In this document: in pieces, positions 35,269 through 44,278 of the stretch
How positions within the stretch are numbered: the stretch's first letter is position 1
Layout of the letters: each line of letters begins with the position of its first letter
Source of the DNA: JARYGU01 sp033795365
GTDB lineage: Bacteria > Pseudomonadota > Alphaproteobacteria > Rhizobiales > Rhizobiaceae
DNA length: 64,000 bases
Assembly: GCA_033795365.1 (NCBI GenBank)
Contig: JARYGU010000003.1
Coordinates: 248,001-312,000 of the forward strand
Direction of reading: 5' to 3'
Made by a program: the position numbers and the translations under genes
Notes under the pieces: model-generated
What the model was told of the DNA's origin: nothing
Database searches by the model: none
What the model saw: the letters and a program-made list of their open reading frames with translations, nothing else

Positions 35269-36675
35269 TTACGGCAGGAACGGCCCGGAAAAACCATGCA
35301 GCCGCAGTTGGGCCGAGAGGCGGTTGACGGCCTCGACAAGCTTGTCGCCCTCTAAAGCAACCAGGGCCTGCCGTTCTTCGGCAGAGACCGTTTTGGCAAC
35401 ACGCTCCCAGAACATGGCGACAGTCGCGCTCGACGCCGCAAGCATTGCGACGGAGCGCTCGTCGGCGGCGAGCGCCGTCAGTCGCGCCGCGGTGACGCCA
35501 CCGATCCCTGGCGGAACCTTCGGCCCCATATCGACATATCCCGCCGGCAACGTGCCCTTCAGATTGTAGACCCGCCGATTGACGATCGCTTCGTAGATCT
35601 GCTCGATCGCCTGCTTCGCTCCGGCAACGCGGGAAGGGTGGTCGGTGTCGGCCGCCGCATGCGGGAGCAGTTCCAGGCGGTCCGCATATCCTTCGACAAG
35701 GGACAGGTAGGGCACCATCGGTCCGGTCAACGCTCCGGTTTCCGCATCCTTGAAAAGATCGGCGTCGATCGACGCGTGGGCCACCCTGCCCGACGCCATC
35801 GCCGCCGCCAAGGCGTCCACATCGATCAGCTCGCCCCGGTCATAATTGATCACGACGGCATCCCGGTTAAGCGCATCGAGCACGCTGGCACCGATCAGTC
35901 CTGCATTGGCGTAGCGCTTTGCAGCGTCGTCGAAGCTGCCCAATCCGACATGGACGGAAAGGACATCGGCGCCGCGCGCCGCATCGAGCGGAGTTTGCGC
36001 ATATGCGAAACCTTCCGCCTCGATCCATCTGCGATGACGCGGCCTCGCATGGACCACCACGTGCATGCCGAACGCCTGCGCCAGCTTCGCCACCTCCCGC
36101 CCGATATTGCCATAGCCGATGACGGCCATGCGCTTGCCTTCGAGCTTTGCCGTCGGGAAATCGCGCAATCGTTTGCCGGTATCGAAATCGCCGGCCGAGA
36201 CGAGGGCGTCGAGCGTTTCGACCGGCAGGTCGGGCCGAACCCTGAGGAGAGCCTTCATGACCATCTGCGCCGTGGCGCGGCTGTTGATGCCCGGCGTGTT
36301 CATCAGCGGCGCCTCGCCGCCGTTGCCGCTTCCGCCGCCCCATGAGGCCGATCCCATATTGCCGGTGCCGGCACCGATCCGCACGCCGCCCCATCGGAAC
36401 TTCGCTTCGGCCGGGATGAAGGTGGCGGCGGCGATGACGGCATCGTACCGGCCCTCGCCGGCGGCCGCGAGCAGTTCCTCCCGCGTGCTGAGATCTGGCT
36501 GGTAGAAGAAGTTCAACTTGCCGGGGGCAATCGCGCCCACCGTTTCGATGCCCCCCTCGTGGAACACGCCGTCCTTGGCCTCTATGAAGGCCTTTGCCTC
36601 GCTGAAATCCGGGTTGCCCTTTGCGTCGAATTGCAGTCCGACGAGGTCGCAGATCAGAATATTGGCAGAAGTCAT
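35269..36675 (-). CDS. D-isomer-specific 2-hydroxyacid dehydrogenase-like protein, extended
   Basis: Protein of 468 aa. The NAD-binding domain is clear (VIGYGNIGREVAKLAQAFGMHVVVHARP), and NTPGINSRATAQMVM resembles the hinge segment of phosphoglycerate-dehydrogenase-like enzymes. Where the family usually has N-x-A-R-G, this protein has NYDRG. It is about 140 residues longer than typical members; the extra C-terminal part (from about residue 365) ends in helical, acidic sequence. It is a lone gene. A dehydrogenase for a 2-hydroxyacid is likely, but activity is uncertain given the altered motif. Confidence 0.7.
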   Translation of the reverse strand: MTSANILICDLVGLQFDAKGNPDFSEAKAFIEAKDGVFHEGGIETVGAIAPGKLNFFYQPDLSTREELLAAAGEGRYDAVIAAATFIPAEAKFRWGGVRIGAGTGNMGSASWGGGSGNGGEAPLMNTPGINSRATAQMVMKALLRVRPDLPVETLDALVSAGDFDTGKRLRDFPTAKLEGKRMAVIGYGNIGREVAKLAQAFGMHVVVHARPRHRRWIEAEGFAYAQTPLDAARGADVLSVHVGLGSFDDAAKRYANAGLIGASVLDALNRDAVVINYDRGELIDVDALAAAMASGRVAHASIDADLFKDAETGALTGPMVPYLSLVEGYADRLELLPHAAADTDHPSRVAGAKQAIEQIYEAIVNRRVYNLKGTLPAGYVDMGPKVPPGIGGVTAARLTALAADERSVAMLAASSATVAMFWERVAKTVSAEERQALVALEGDKLVEAVNRLSAQLRLHGFSGPFLP

Positions 36676-36836
36676 GGCATATCCGCGTTTGCTTGCAGAC
36701 GGCCGAAGCCGCGCTCTAGAAGAGGAGGATTAATCCGGTTGGCGTCGCGGGTCAAAACCTGCCCGCCCTGAAAGGCGCGATATCGATCGTGGTCGGGTGA
36801 CCCGCAGCCATCTCGGCGACGATCTTTCCGGTGAGA

Positions 36837-37922
36837 TCAACGGATGCGCGATCCGTTCGGATGGAAGTAACGACGTTTCTCGGATGAGAAGCAAAGATGG
36901 ACCGTCGAACCGTCCGGAATATCCTCTTCACCGCGATGCTCGACGATTACCCCCTGGCCGTCGGCCAGCCTGCAATAGATATAGAGCGTACCGCCCAGAT
37001 ATTCGGTGAACTCGACTGTCGCCGGATTCACGCCAGCCCCATCCGCCGCAAGGCGGATATGTTCCGGCCGGATTCCGAAAGTCACGGGCTCGTCGGCGGA
37101 GAGCCCGGCTTGCCTCAGCGGTGCGTCCAGAACGGTATCGGCGATCCGCAGCCTGCCGTCGCCGAGCCATCGCGCTTCGAGAAGGTTCATCCGCGGCGAT
37201 CCGATGAAGCCGGCGACGAAGATGTTTGCAGGATCCTCGTAGACCTCGCGCGGCGTGCCGACCTGTTCGATACGGCCGTCACGCAGGATGACGATCCGGT
37301 CGGCGAGCGTCATCGCCTCCGTCTGATCGTGAGTGACGTAGATCATCGTGTTGCCGAGATCGCGATGAAGCCGCGCGATCTCGATGCGCATCGACACCCG
37401 CAATTCGGCATCGAGGTTCGACAGCGGTTCGTCGAACAGGAAGACATCCGGCTTGCGCACGATCGCCCGGCCGATCGCCACGCGCTGGCGCTGCCCGCCC
37501 GAAAGCTGCCCCGGCCTTCGGTCGAGCAGATGGTCGATCTTGAGGATGGCCGATGCCTGCGCCACGCGCCGCTCGATCTCTGCGGTCCCCGTGCGCGCCA
37601 TCTTAAGCCCGAAGGCGAGATTGTCGCGCACGCTCATATGCGGATAGAGCGCATAAGACTGGAAGACCATGGCGATGCCGCGGTCGGACGGATCGAGATC
37701 GGTGACGTCCCTGCACTTGATCGCGATCTCGCCTTCCGTCACCTCCTCCAGCCCGGCTATCATGCGAAGCAGCGTGGACTTGCCGCAGCCGGAGGGGCCG
37801 ACGAAGACGACGAATTCGCCCTCTGCGACAGCAAGATCGATGCCGTGGATGACTTCCAGGCCGCCATAGCTCTTGCGTACCTCCCGGAGCGCGACGCTTG
37901 CCGTGGTCGTTCCGTTCATCAT
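36837..37922 (-). CDS. CUT1 sugar ABC transporter ATPase (MsmK/UgpC type), GH127 operon
   Basis: ATPase of 361 aa. Walker A is GPSGCGKST, the signature is LSGGQRQRVAIG, Walker B is VFLFDEPLSNLD and the H-loop is YVTHDQTEA. A C-terminal regulatory TOBE/OB domain follows from about residue 240 (FIGSPRMNLLEARW, FGIRPEHIRL). It is last in the operon after GH127 (9 bp gap) and energises the two permeases at 39876-41653. CUT1 ATPases of this kind can sometimes be shared between transporters. Confidence 0.88.
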   Translation of the reverse strand: MMNGTTTASVALREVRKSYGGLEVIHGIDLAVAEGEFVVFVGPSGCGKSTLLRMIAGLEEVTEGEIAIKCRDVTDLDPSDRGIAMVFQSYALYPHMSVRDNLAFGLKMARTGTAEIERRVAQASAILKIDHLLDRRPGQLSGGQRQRVAIGRAIVRKPDVFLFDEPLSNLDAELRVSMRIEIARLHRDLGNTMIYVTHDQTEAMTLADRIVILRDGRIEQVGTPREVYEDPANIFVAGFIGSPRMNLLEARWLGDGRLRIADTVLDAPLRQAGLSADEPVTFGIRPEHIRLAADGAGVNPATVEFTEYLGGTLYIYCRLADGQGVIVEHRGEEDIPDGSTVHLCFSSEKRRYFHPNGSRIR

Positions 37923-37931
37923 CGCCCGGCC

Positions 37932-39854
37932 CTATCTGCCGGCCTGCAGCCAGACGAGCATTTCGCCCGGCGCTCGATTGTCCCAAAGGTGATAGGGCAC
38001 GAGACGTGCCGTGGCCGGTTTTCTCTCCGCCGGCTTATCGCGATAGAGCGCCCCTTCCCAGCCGGACGCATCTTCACGCAGAACCGGCAGATCGATCGCA
38101 ATCGCGCCGTTCAGGTCCGCCAGAACCGCCGTTTCGGCTTGCGGCAGGTCGGCCGGCACCACGATCGCGTTCAGATCGCCGCCATTGTCCGTTTCCTCGA
38201 CGCAATAGACCAGCGGCCCCCGCATCAGCGCAACGCGGCCGACGTCCTGTCGCACCTTGGGGCTCGCATATTGCGGGCGCAGCGCGAGCGGCAGGTAGAG
38301 AGCCATCCGGTCGCCGTCCTTCCATTCCCGATCGATGCGGGCATAGCCGTCAGTCGTCACCGTGGAAAGATCAAGCATTTCGCCGTTTACGCTCAGCGTC
38401 GCACCGTCCGCCCAGGCGGGAATCCGCAGCGAAAGCGCGAAGCGGGCCGGCTTGGCGAGCCCGGCGGTGAAGGTGATCGCACCCTCCCAGGGATAGTTGG
38501 TCGCCTGCTTCAACATCACGGTGGGCCCGCCGGCGAGCTCGGCCTTGAGCTTGCTCTCGCCGTAGAGGTGAACCGCGATCTCGTCATCGGCCACGGCATA
38601 CATATAGGAGCCGATCGAGGTGACGAGCCTTGCGATATTCGGCGGGCAGCAGGGGCAGTGGTGCCATTTCCAGCGGTGATGCTTTCCAGTGCTTTCCAGC
38701 GGATTGTCGTAGAAGAACGTCTTCCCGTCCATCGACAATCCCGGCAGCGCGCCGTTGTATAGAGCCTGCTCCATGATGTCCGCATAACGTCGGTCGGGGC
38801 CGCGGCCGAGCATGCGGTTTGCCCAGAAGACGAGGCCGACGGATGCACAGGTCTCCGCATAGGCAGTGTCGTTCGGCAGATCGTAATAGTCGGTGAAGCC
38901 CTCGTTCGATGCCGCCGGGCCGATACCGCCGGTGATGTACATCTGCTTGGTGACGAGATCGTCCCAGAGAATATCGAGGGCGTCCGTCAGGCTGTCGTCC
39001 TTGTACTCCGTCGCGATGTCGGCCATGCCCGAATAGAGATACATGGCGCGGACGGCGTGGCCGACGACCTTCTTCTGCTCGCGCACCGGCAGATGCGCCT
39101 GGCCGTATTCATAGGTCTTCTGGATGAAGCTCTCCGGGTCGCGCCCGTCGCGTTTGGCCTCTTCCGTAAAGAAATGCGGCTCGGTGCCGCGCTCGTCGAT
39201 GAAGAATTTCGAGAGGTCGAGATATTTCTTCTCGCCGGTGACGCGGGCGAGTTTGACCAGCGCGAGCTCGATCTCCTCATGGCCGCAATAACCGGGCATC
39301 TCGCTCTCGCCACGGCCGAAGATCTTGATCATATAGTCGGCGTAGCGGCACATGATGTCGAGCAGCTTGCGTTTTCCGGTCGCCTGGTAATAGGCGACCG
39401 CCGCCTCCATCAGGTGGCCGGCGCAGTAGAGCTCGTGATGATCGCGCAGGTTGGTCCAGCGCCGGTCGGGCTGCACGCGCTGGAACCAGGCATTCAGATA
39501 GCCGTCCTCGTCCTGGAGCTTCTCATACATGTCGATGATCGCATCGGCGCGCCCTTCCAGCTCGGGATTGGCGCGGCGATAGAGCGAGTAGGCGATGGTC
39601 TCGATCGATTTGCCGAGGTCCGAATCCCAGAACATCTGCGTCGTGCCGCCCCAGGGCTGGATCGGGATGACAACGCCGGGGCTCGGCTGGCTGACGTCGA
39701 TCGCCTGCACCATGCCCGCCTCCACGCATCGATCAAGCAGGGTCTCGGCGGTGGAGTCGCAAACCGCATCCTGCCATTTTCCCCAGAAGCCTCCGAGATC
39801 GACATCCGGAACGGCGACGGGGCGGAATTGACGGTCTTTTCTCTTGCTGGCCAT
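37932..39854 (-). CDS. GH127 beta-L-arabinofuranosidase
   Basis: Protein of 640 aa, without signal peptide, so cytoplasmic. The catalytic zinc-thiolate site of the family is complete: Glu334 and Cys336 in the YAETCASVG segment, and Cys402/Cys403 in the HHCPCCPPN segment, matching the Glu-x-Cys plus Cys-Cys arrangement known for the Bifidobacterium enzyme HypBA1, which uses a cysteine nucleophile. The N-terminal (alpha/alpha)6 barrel is followed by beta-sandwich domains. It removes beta-1,2-linked L-arabinofuranose, as found on hydroxyproline-rich plant proteins. Its genes for permeases and ATPase flank it, so the substrate is imported intact and cleaved inside. Confidence 0.9.
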   Translation of the reverse strand: MASKRKDRQFRPVAVPDVDLGGFWGKWQDAVCDSTAETLLDRCVEAGMVQAIDVSQPSPGVVIPIQPWGGTTQMFWDSDLGKSIETIAYSLYRRANPELEGRADAIIDMYEKLQDEDGYLNAWFQRVQPDRRWTNLRDHHELYCAGHLMEAAVAYYQATGKRKLLDIMCRYADYMIKIFGRGESEMPGYCGHEEIELALVKLARVTGEKKYLDLSKFFIDERGTEPHFFTEEAKRDGRDPESFIQKTYEYGQAHLPVREQKKVVGHAVRAMYLYSGMADIATEYKDDSLTDALDILWDDLVTKQMYITGGIGPAASNEGFTDYYDLPNDTAYAETCASVGLVFWANRMLGRGPDRRYADIMEQALYNGALPGLSMDGKTFFYDNPLESTGKHHRWKWHHCPCCPPNIARLVTSIGSYMYAVADDEIAVHLYGESKLKAELAGGPTVMLKQATNYPWEGAITFTAGLAKPARFALSLRIPAWADGATLSVNGEMLDLSTVTTDGYARIDREWKDGDRMALYLPLALRPQYASPKVRQDVGRVALMRGPLVYCVEETDNGGDLNAIVVPADLPQAETAVLADLNGAIAIDLPVLREDASGWEGALYRDKPAERKPATARLVPYHLWDNRAPGEMLVWLQAGR

Positions 39855-39875
39855 GGAATCTCGCTTTCTGATCTG

Positions 39876-40739
39876 TCATTTCACCGCGCCGGCCATCAGC
39901 CCGCGCATGTAATAGCGTTGAAGGAGAAGGAAGACGAAGAGGCAGGGGACGACCATGACGGTTACCCCCGCCTGGACCGCGCCCCAGTCGATCGCGCCGA
40001 GCCGGCCTGCGCGCACCGCAGTCATCAGCACCGGCAGCGTGTAGTTCTCGTTGCTGGAGAGCAGTACCAGCGCGGCGAGGAACTCGTTCCAGGCGTTGAG
40101 GAAGGCGAAGATCGAGACGGTCGCCACCCCCGGCATGACGAGCGGCAGCAGCACCCGCACGAGGAGCTTCAGGTCTCGCGCGCCGTCGATGCGAGCCGCC
40201 TCCTCGATCTCCTTCGGCACCGCGTCGAAGGCGTTGCGCATCATGAAGACCGAAAAGGGAAGCTGGAGGGTGACGTAGATGAGCACCAGGCCGAAGAGCG
40301 AATTATTGAGCCCGAGTCTAGCAAGGATGATGAAGAGCGGCGTCAGGATCGACTGGAAGGGGATCATCAGCGTCGCGATGATCAGCACGAAGAGCACGTT
40401 CTTCAGGGGAAAGCGGTAGCGCGAGAAGCCGTAACCCGCCAGCACGCTGACGACCACCGTCAACACGACCGTTCCGGCCGACACGATCAGCGAATTGACC
40501 GTGTGCTGCCAGATGCCGGAACCGAAGCCGTCCAGCGTGCGGTAGGCGTCGAAGCTGAAGCCGGAGACTGGCCAGGGCGGCAGAGGCGGCTGCCCGCTTT
40601 CGGCACTCGGCCGGAACGAGGCGAGAAAGCCGACGAGGAACGGCGCCAGGAAGAAGAAGGCCGTGCCGATGCCCACCCCATGATAGGCGATCCTGTTCCA
40701 GAGCGCCTTGCGGGCGCGGATTTCCCGGCGCGTCCTCAT
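39876..40739 (-). CDS. CUT1 sugar ABC transporter permease (MalG/AraQ type)
   Basis: Protein of 287 aa with six spans. The EAA loop is PKEIEEAARIDGARDLKLLVRVLLPLVMPG. The C-terminus YYMRGLMAGAVK is the usual MalG-type end. Its ATG overlaps the stop of the preceding permease gene (ATGA), indicating coupled translation and a heterodimeric channel. Confidence 0.9.
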   Translation of the reverse strand: MRTRREIRARKALWNRIAYHGVGIGTAFFFLAPFLVGFLASFRPSAESGQPPLPPWPVSGFSFDAYRTLDGFGSGIWQHTVNSLIVSAGTVVLTVVVSVLAGYGFSRYRFPLKNVLFVLIIATLMIPFQSILTPLFIILARLGLNNSLFGLVLIYVTLQLPFSVFMMRNAFDAVPKEIEEAARIDGARDLKLLVRVLLPLVMPGVATVSIFAFLNAWNEFLAALVLLSSNENYTLPVLMTAVRAGRLGAIDWGAVQAGVTVMVVPCLFVFLLLQRYYMRGLMAGAVK

Positions 40740-41653
40740 GGCCGTTCGTCTCCTACCTTGAGCAGCCAGAGCTGTATGACGCTGATAGCGACCAAGATGC
40801 AGAGAAGGGCGATGGAGAGCGCCGCGCCGTAGCCCAGATTGAAGGACACGAAGGACTGGTTGAAGATGTAGTAAACGACCGAGATCATCCGGTTCTGCGG
40901 GCCGCCGCTCGTCATGATGTAGAACTGGTCGAAGGCGAGGATCGAACCGGTCACGGACAGGATCAGCGCCAGGGCCAGCGTCCGGCGCATCAGCGGAAGG
41001 GTCAGGTGGCGGAAGCGCTGCCAGCGCCGCGCGCCGTCGATGCGTGCGGCCTCCGTCAGTTCCGCCGGGATGGACTGAAGCCCCGTCAGCAGGATGATCA
41101 TGGTGAAGCCCGCGATCTTCCAGATCACCATCACGACGATCGTGAGGAAGGCGGCGTCGAAGGACGCCAGCAGATTGATCCTGCCGCTGGTGAGCCCGAG
41201 CATATCGAAGAGCGGCGAGAATAGGCCGCTGTCGACATTGGCGAGCCACACCCACAGGAGCGAGGCGGAGGCGAGACCCACCACGACCGGCAGGAAGATG
41301 ATGGTACGGTAGGTCGAGACCAGCGGCCGCTGCCTCTCGACGAAGAGCGCCAGCGGAAAGGCGACGGCAAAGATCGCGACGGTCACCACGACCGTGTAGT
41401 GCGCGGTGAAGCCGAGCGCGGTCATGAAGCGGGCATCGTTGAACATGCGGACATAGTTGCCGAACCCGATCCAGCTCGGGGTGCCGAGCAGCGGCCACCG
41501 ATGCAGGCTCATCCAGAGCGTGAACAGAACCGGCAGCACGAAGAACACCGTCACGAGCGCCATCGCCGGCGCGATGTAGATGAGGCCGTACCAGCCGGTC
41601 TTGCGTCTTGACCGGCGGCGCGGCTGTGCAAGCGCGATGTCGGGCATCGTCAT
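40736..41653 (-). CDS. CUT1 sugar ABC transporter permease (MalF/AraP type)
   Basis: Protein of 305 aa with six spans after a basic N-terminus (QPRRRSRRKTGW). The EAA loop is PAELTEAARIDGARRWQRFRHLTLPLM. Typical features SFVSFNLGYGAALS and FYIMTSGGP are present. It is the first permease of the LacI-regulated arabinoside system, 64 bp after the binding-protein gene. Confidence 0.9.
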   Translation of the reverse strand: MTMPDIALAQPRRRSRRKTGWYGLIYIAPAMALVTVFFVLPVLFTLWMSLHRWPLLGTPSWIGFGNYVRMFNDARFMTALGFTAHYTVVVTVAIFAVAFPLALFVERQRPLVSTYRTIIFLPVVVGLASASLLWVWLANVDSGLFSPLFDMLGLTSGRINLLASFDAAFLTIVVMVIWKIAGFTMIILLTGLQSIPAELTEAARIDGARRWQRFRHLTLPLMRRTLALALILSVTGSILAFDQFYIMTSGGPQNRMISVVYYIFNQSFVSFNLGYGAALSIALLCILVAISVIQLWLLKVGDERP

Positions 41654-41682
41654 GGTGAGCTCTTTCTTTGCTGATGGATGGT

Positions 41683-41709
41683 GGAGGAGCGACGCAAGGA
41701 CACCCCTCC
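41683..41709 (-). terminator. Intercistronic hairpin after the arabinoside binding-protein gene
   Basis: On the minus strand GGAGGGG can pair with CTCCTCC (one G-T pair) across a 13-nt loop, 9 bp after the binding-protein stop. No T-run follows. It is similar in place to hairpins in the other transporter operons here. Confidence 0.3.
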
Positions 41710-41717
41710 CCTCTCGA

Positions 41718-42959
41718 TCATTGCGCGGCGTCGATGATCGACTGCATCTCCGACTGCGCGTTGGCAAAGGCGCCCTCCACGTCGTCGCCGTAAATGGCGG
41801 CGTTGATGAAGGTCGCCCACGGCCCGTTCGAGCTGTTGATCAGATCGTTGAACTGCAGCGTATAGGGCGTCTTGGCCACCGCAATCGCTTCGATGCCGAC
41901 CTTCAGCCGCGGATCGAGTCCTTCCAGAACCTGCTCCGCTATGTCGCCGCGGGTCGGCAGGCTGCCGAACTTGGCCATGATTTTCTGGCCTTCCATCGAA
42001 TAGGTATATTCGAGGAATTTCTTGACGGCATCGAGCTTCGGGGTGCCCTTGGTCACGACGAAGTTGTCGCCGCCGGCGAAGGAGGAGGGCTTGCCGTCCA
42101 CGCCGGGAATGAGGGTGACGCCGAAATCGATCTCGGGATGCTGCGTGACGAGCGTGCCGATCGCGAAGGCGCCGAGGCTCTGCTGGCCGATCCTGCCGTT
42201 GGTGAAGCTCAGGAAATTGACGCCGTTGTCACTCGCCGAGCCCGCCGGGACCGTGTCCTTGGCGACAAGATTGCGATAGATATCGACGGCCTTGCGCATT
42301 TCGGGCGTATCGAGCGTGGCGGTCTTCCCGTTCTCGGAGAGGATGTCGGCGCCAGCACCCCACACCAGCGGCGTGAAGGTGAAGATCATGCAGCCGCCGC
42401 AGCCGCCGCCGGAAAAATAGAAGCCGTAGGTATCGCCCCCAAGTGCGCGGATCTTCTCGGCATTGGCGGTGATCTCCTCCCATGTCGCCGGCGCCTTTTC
42501 GGGATCGAGGCCGGCCTTTTTGTAGAGATCCTTGTTCCAGGCGAAGATGGACGTCTCCACCAGGAGCGGCAGACCGTAGATCCGGTCCTCATAGGTTCCG
42601 AGCCGTACATGGGACGGCGAAAGCGAATTGAAATAGGGCAAGGCTTTCGCCCAATCGGTCATATCCTCCAACTGACCGGCCGCGGCGAATGCTGGCGTGT
42701 AGATCAGATCAAGCGACAGCGCGTCCGGCGCCTGGCCGCCAGCGATCGCGGTCGCGTATTTCTGAACCAGTTCGGCAAAGGGAACTTCCGTCAGCTCCAC
42801 CTTGTCCTCTTGGGCCGCGTTGTAGGACTTGACGACCTCCTTGAAGGCGTCGCCGATACCCGAGCGCACCCACATATTGATGGTTTCGGCCGACGCCGTG
42901 GACATACCAAGTCCACAGACGAGCGCCATCGTAGCAAACAGTTTCTTCAACACCGACAT
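41718..42959 (-). CDS. CUT1 sugar ABC transporter substrate-binding protein
   Basis: Protein of 413 aa with a Sec signal (MSVLKKLFATMALVCGLGMSTASA). The family-1 binding fold shows INMWVRSGIGDAFKEVV, PDALSLDLIYTPAFA, WNKDLYKKAGLDPEKAPATWEE and SFAGGDNFVV. An odd feature is the GGGCGGC stretch near residue 190, a C-x-x-C pair that could form a disulphide in the periplasm. It captures the oligosaccharide for the permease pair downstream. It follows lacI by 43 bp. Confidence 0.9.
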   Translation of the reverse strand: MSVLKKLFATMALVCGLGMSTASAETINMWVRSGIGDAFKEVVKSYNAAQEDKVELTEVPFAELVQKYATAIAGGQAPDALSLDLIYTPAFAAAGQLEDMTDWAKALPYFNSLSPSHVRLGTYEDRIYGLPLLVETSIFAWNKDLYKKAGLDPEKAPATWEEITANAEKIRALGGDTYGFYFSGGGCGGCMIFTFTPLVWGAGADILSENGKTATLDTPEMRKAVDIYRNLVAKDTVPAGSASDNGVNFLSFTNGRIGQQSLGAFAIGTLVTQHPEIDFGVTLIPGVDGKPSSFAGGDNFVVTKGTPKLDAVKKFLEYTYSMEGQKIMAKFGSLPTRGDIAEQVLEGLDPRLKVGIEAIAVAKTPYTLQFNDLINSSNGPWATFINAAIYGDDVEGAFANAQSEMQSIIDAAQ

Positions 42960-43002
42960 TCCTCCTTCTGTCCGGGCCGCACATGCGGCCTCCTCCTCTT
43001 CG

Positions 43003-44025
43003 TTATTCTTCGTTCGGGCGGCCTCCGCAGGACTGCCGGACCACCAGTCTGCATGGCAGCTTCCGCAGGCCCGGCTCGACGGTCTCGCCGCGTCCCAGCG
43101 CGAGCACCATCAGGCCCGCCTGCCGGCCGAGCTCCTTGAGATTCATGTCCACGGTGGTCAGCGGCGGACGGGTCTGCTCCGCCATGATCTCCCAATTGTC
43201 GAATCCGACGACGGAGACGTCGCCCGGTACGCGGACGCCGCGCGCGCGCAACGCATCGATCACGCCGCGCGCAATCTGGTCGTTGCCGCAAAAGATGCCG
43301 TCGGGGCGTTCCCCGCCTGCCTTCCAAAGTCTTGCGACAGCCTCATGGCCCCAGCTCTCCGACCATATCCCATGGAACACCGGCGCATCGCTTCCGGCCA
43401 CGTCGCGAAAAGCCGACGCGCGCTCGCGCACCGAGACGAAACTCTCCGGCCCCGTGACATGCACCAGCCGGCGGCGCCCGATCTCCTTCAGCCATGTCGT
43501 CGCAAGGCTTGCGCCGTGTCCGTCATCGGCGGTGAGCGTCACGCTGCCCGGCGTACCGGCGGTGAAGGCGTAAACCACCGGCACCGGCAGGCCAGCGAGA
43601 TCGACCGGGAGAGACCTGTCGGTTCGCTTGCCTGTCGCGATGATGCCATCCACCTGCTTGTCCAGCATGGCGTCGACATGGATTTTGCCGAGCGCGGGAT
43701 CGTCCTCGATCGCACAGAGGAAGACGGATACACCGTGATCGACAAGCGCTTCCGATACGCCGGCCATGACCGGCAGGGTGAAACGGCCGTAGGTGTCGTT
43801 GGTCAGAAGGCCGATGGTGAAGGACCGGCTGGACAAGAGCCCGCGCGCCAGCGCATTCGGCCGGAAACCTATTTCGGCCGCGATCCGCTTGATGCGCGCC
43901 CGTGTTTCCGCCGCCATCCGGCCGTTGTCGTTCAACGCCTTCGACACCGTCGAAACGCTGACGCCAGCCGCGCGCGCGAGATCGTGGATCGTCACGCGCC
44001 CTATCCTGTTGCGCTGCGTGGTCAG
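43003..44025 (-). CDS. LacI-family transcriptional regulator of the arabinoside operon
   Basis: About 340 aa. The helix-turn-helix is VTIHDLARAAGVSVSTVSKAL, with the hinge helix RPNALARGLLSSRS and a sugar-binding periplasmic-type domain ending TTVDMNLKELGRQAG. The start is ambiguous. A strong GGGAGGAGG sits 6 nt before a CTG at 44025, while a GTG at 43995 directly precedes the HTH with a weaker site. A further upstream TTG would run through the operators and is unlikely. It is the first gene of the operon, so it controls itself and the transporter. Confidence 0.85.
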   Translation of the reverse strand: MTTQRNRIGRVTIHDLARAAGVSVSTVSKALNDNGRMAAETRARIKRIAAEIGFRPNALARGLLSSRSFTIGLLTNDTYGRFTLPVMAGVSEALVDHGVSVFLCAIEDDPALGKIHVDAMLDKQVDGIIATGKRTDRSLPVDLAGLPVPVVYAFTAGTPGSVTLTADDGHGASLATTWLKEIGRRRLVHVTGPESFVSVRERASAFRDVAGSDAPVFHGIWSESWGHEAVARLWKAGGERPDGIFCGNDQIARGVIDALRARGVRVPGDVSVVGFDNWEIMAEQTRPPLTTVDMNLKELGRQAGLMVLALGRGETVEPGLRKLPCRLVVRQSCGGRPNEE

Positions 44026-44052
44026 CTTCGGCCTCCTCCCAGGTTCGACAAT

Positions 44053-44068
44053 GAGAAAACCTTTTCTC
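44053..44068. promoter_or_regulatory. LacI-type operator 1
   Basis: GAGAAAACCTTTTCTC is a near-perfect palindrome just upstream of the lacI ribosome site. It matches the second palindrome 16 bp away in its half-sites (GAGAAAA / TTTTCTC). Confidence 0.75.
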
Positions 44069-44084
44069 ACCTCGATTGTCAACA

Positions 44085-44102
44085 AGAGAAAACGTTTTCT
44101 CT
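44085..44102. promoter_or_regulatory. LacI-type operator 2
   Basis: AGAGAAAACGTTTTCTCT is a perfect 18-bp palindrome with the central CG usual for LacI-family sites. Centre-to-centre distance to operator 1 is about 33 bp, three helical turns, so two dimers could bind the same face. Confidence 0.82.
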
Positions 44103-44278
44103 AACCGAAAGCGTGTGAGAGCCTTGGAGGCGCAATTCAGGTCGGCGGAGTTTCGTTGCCTGACGCAGAGGGGTGTCTCGATCGAATGTGGCGTGCGCGT
44201 TCAAGCCGTTCCCGTTTCGAACACAGGCCGGGAGCGCCGCGCGTTCATTCGAACGCGCAAAGACGCTTTAGCTGGAAT

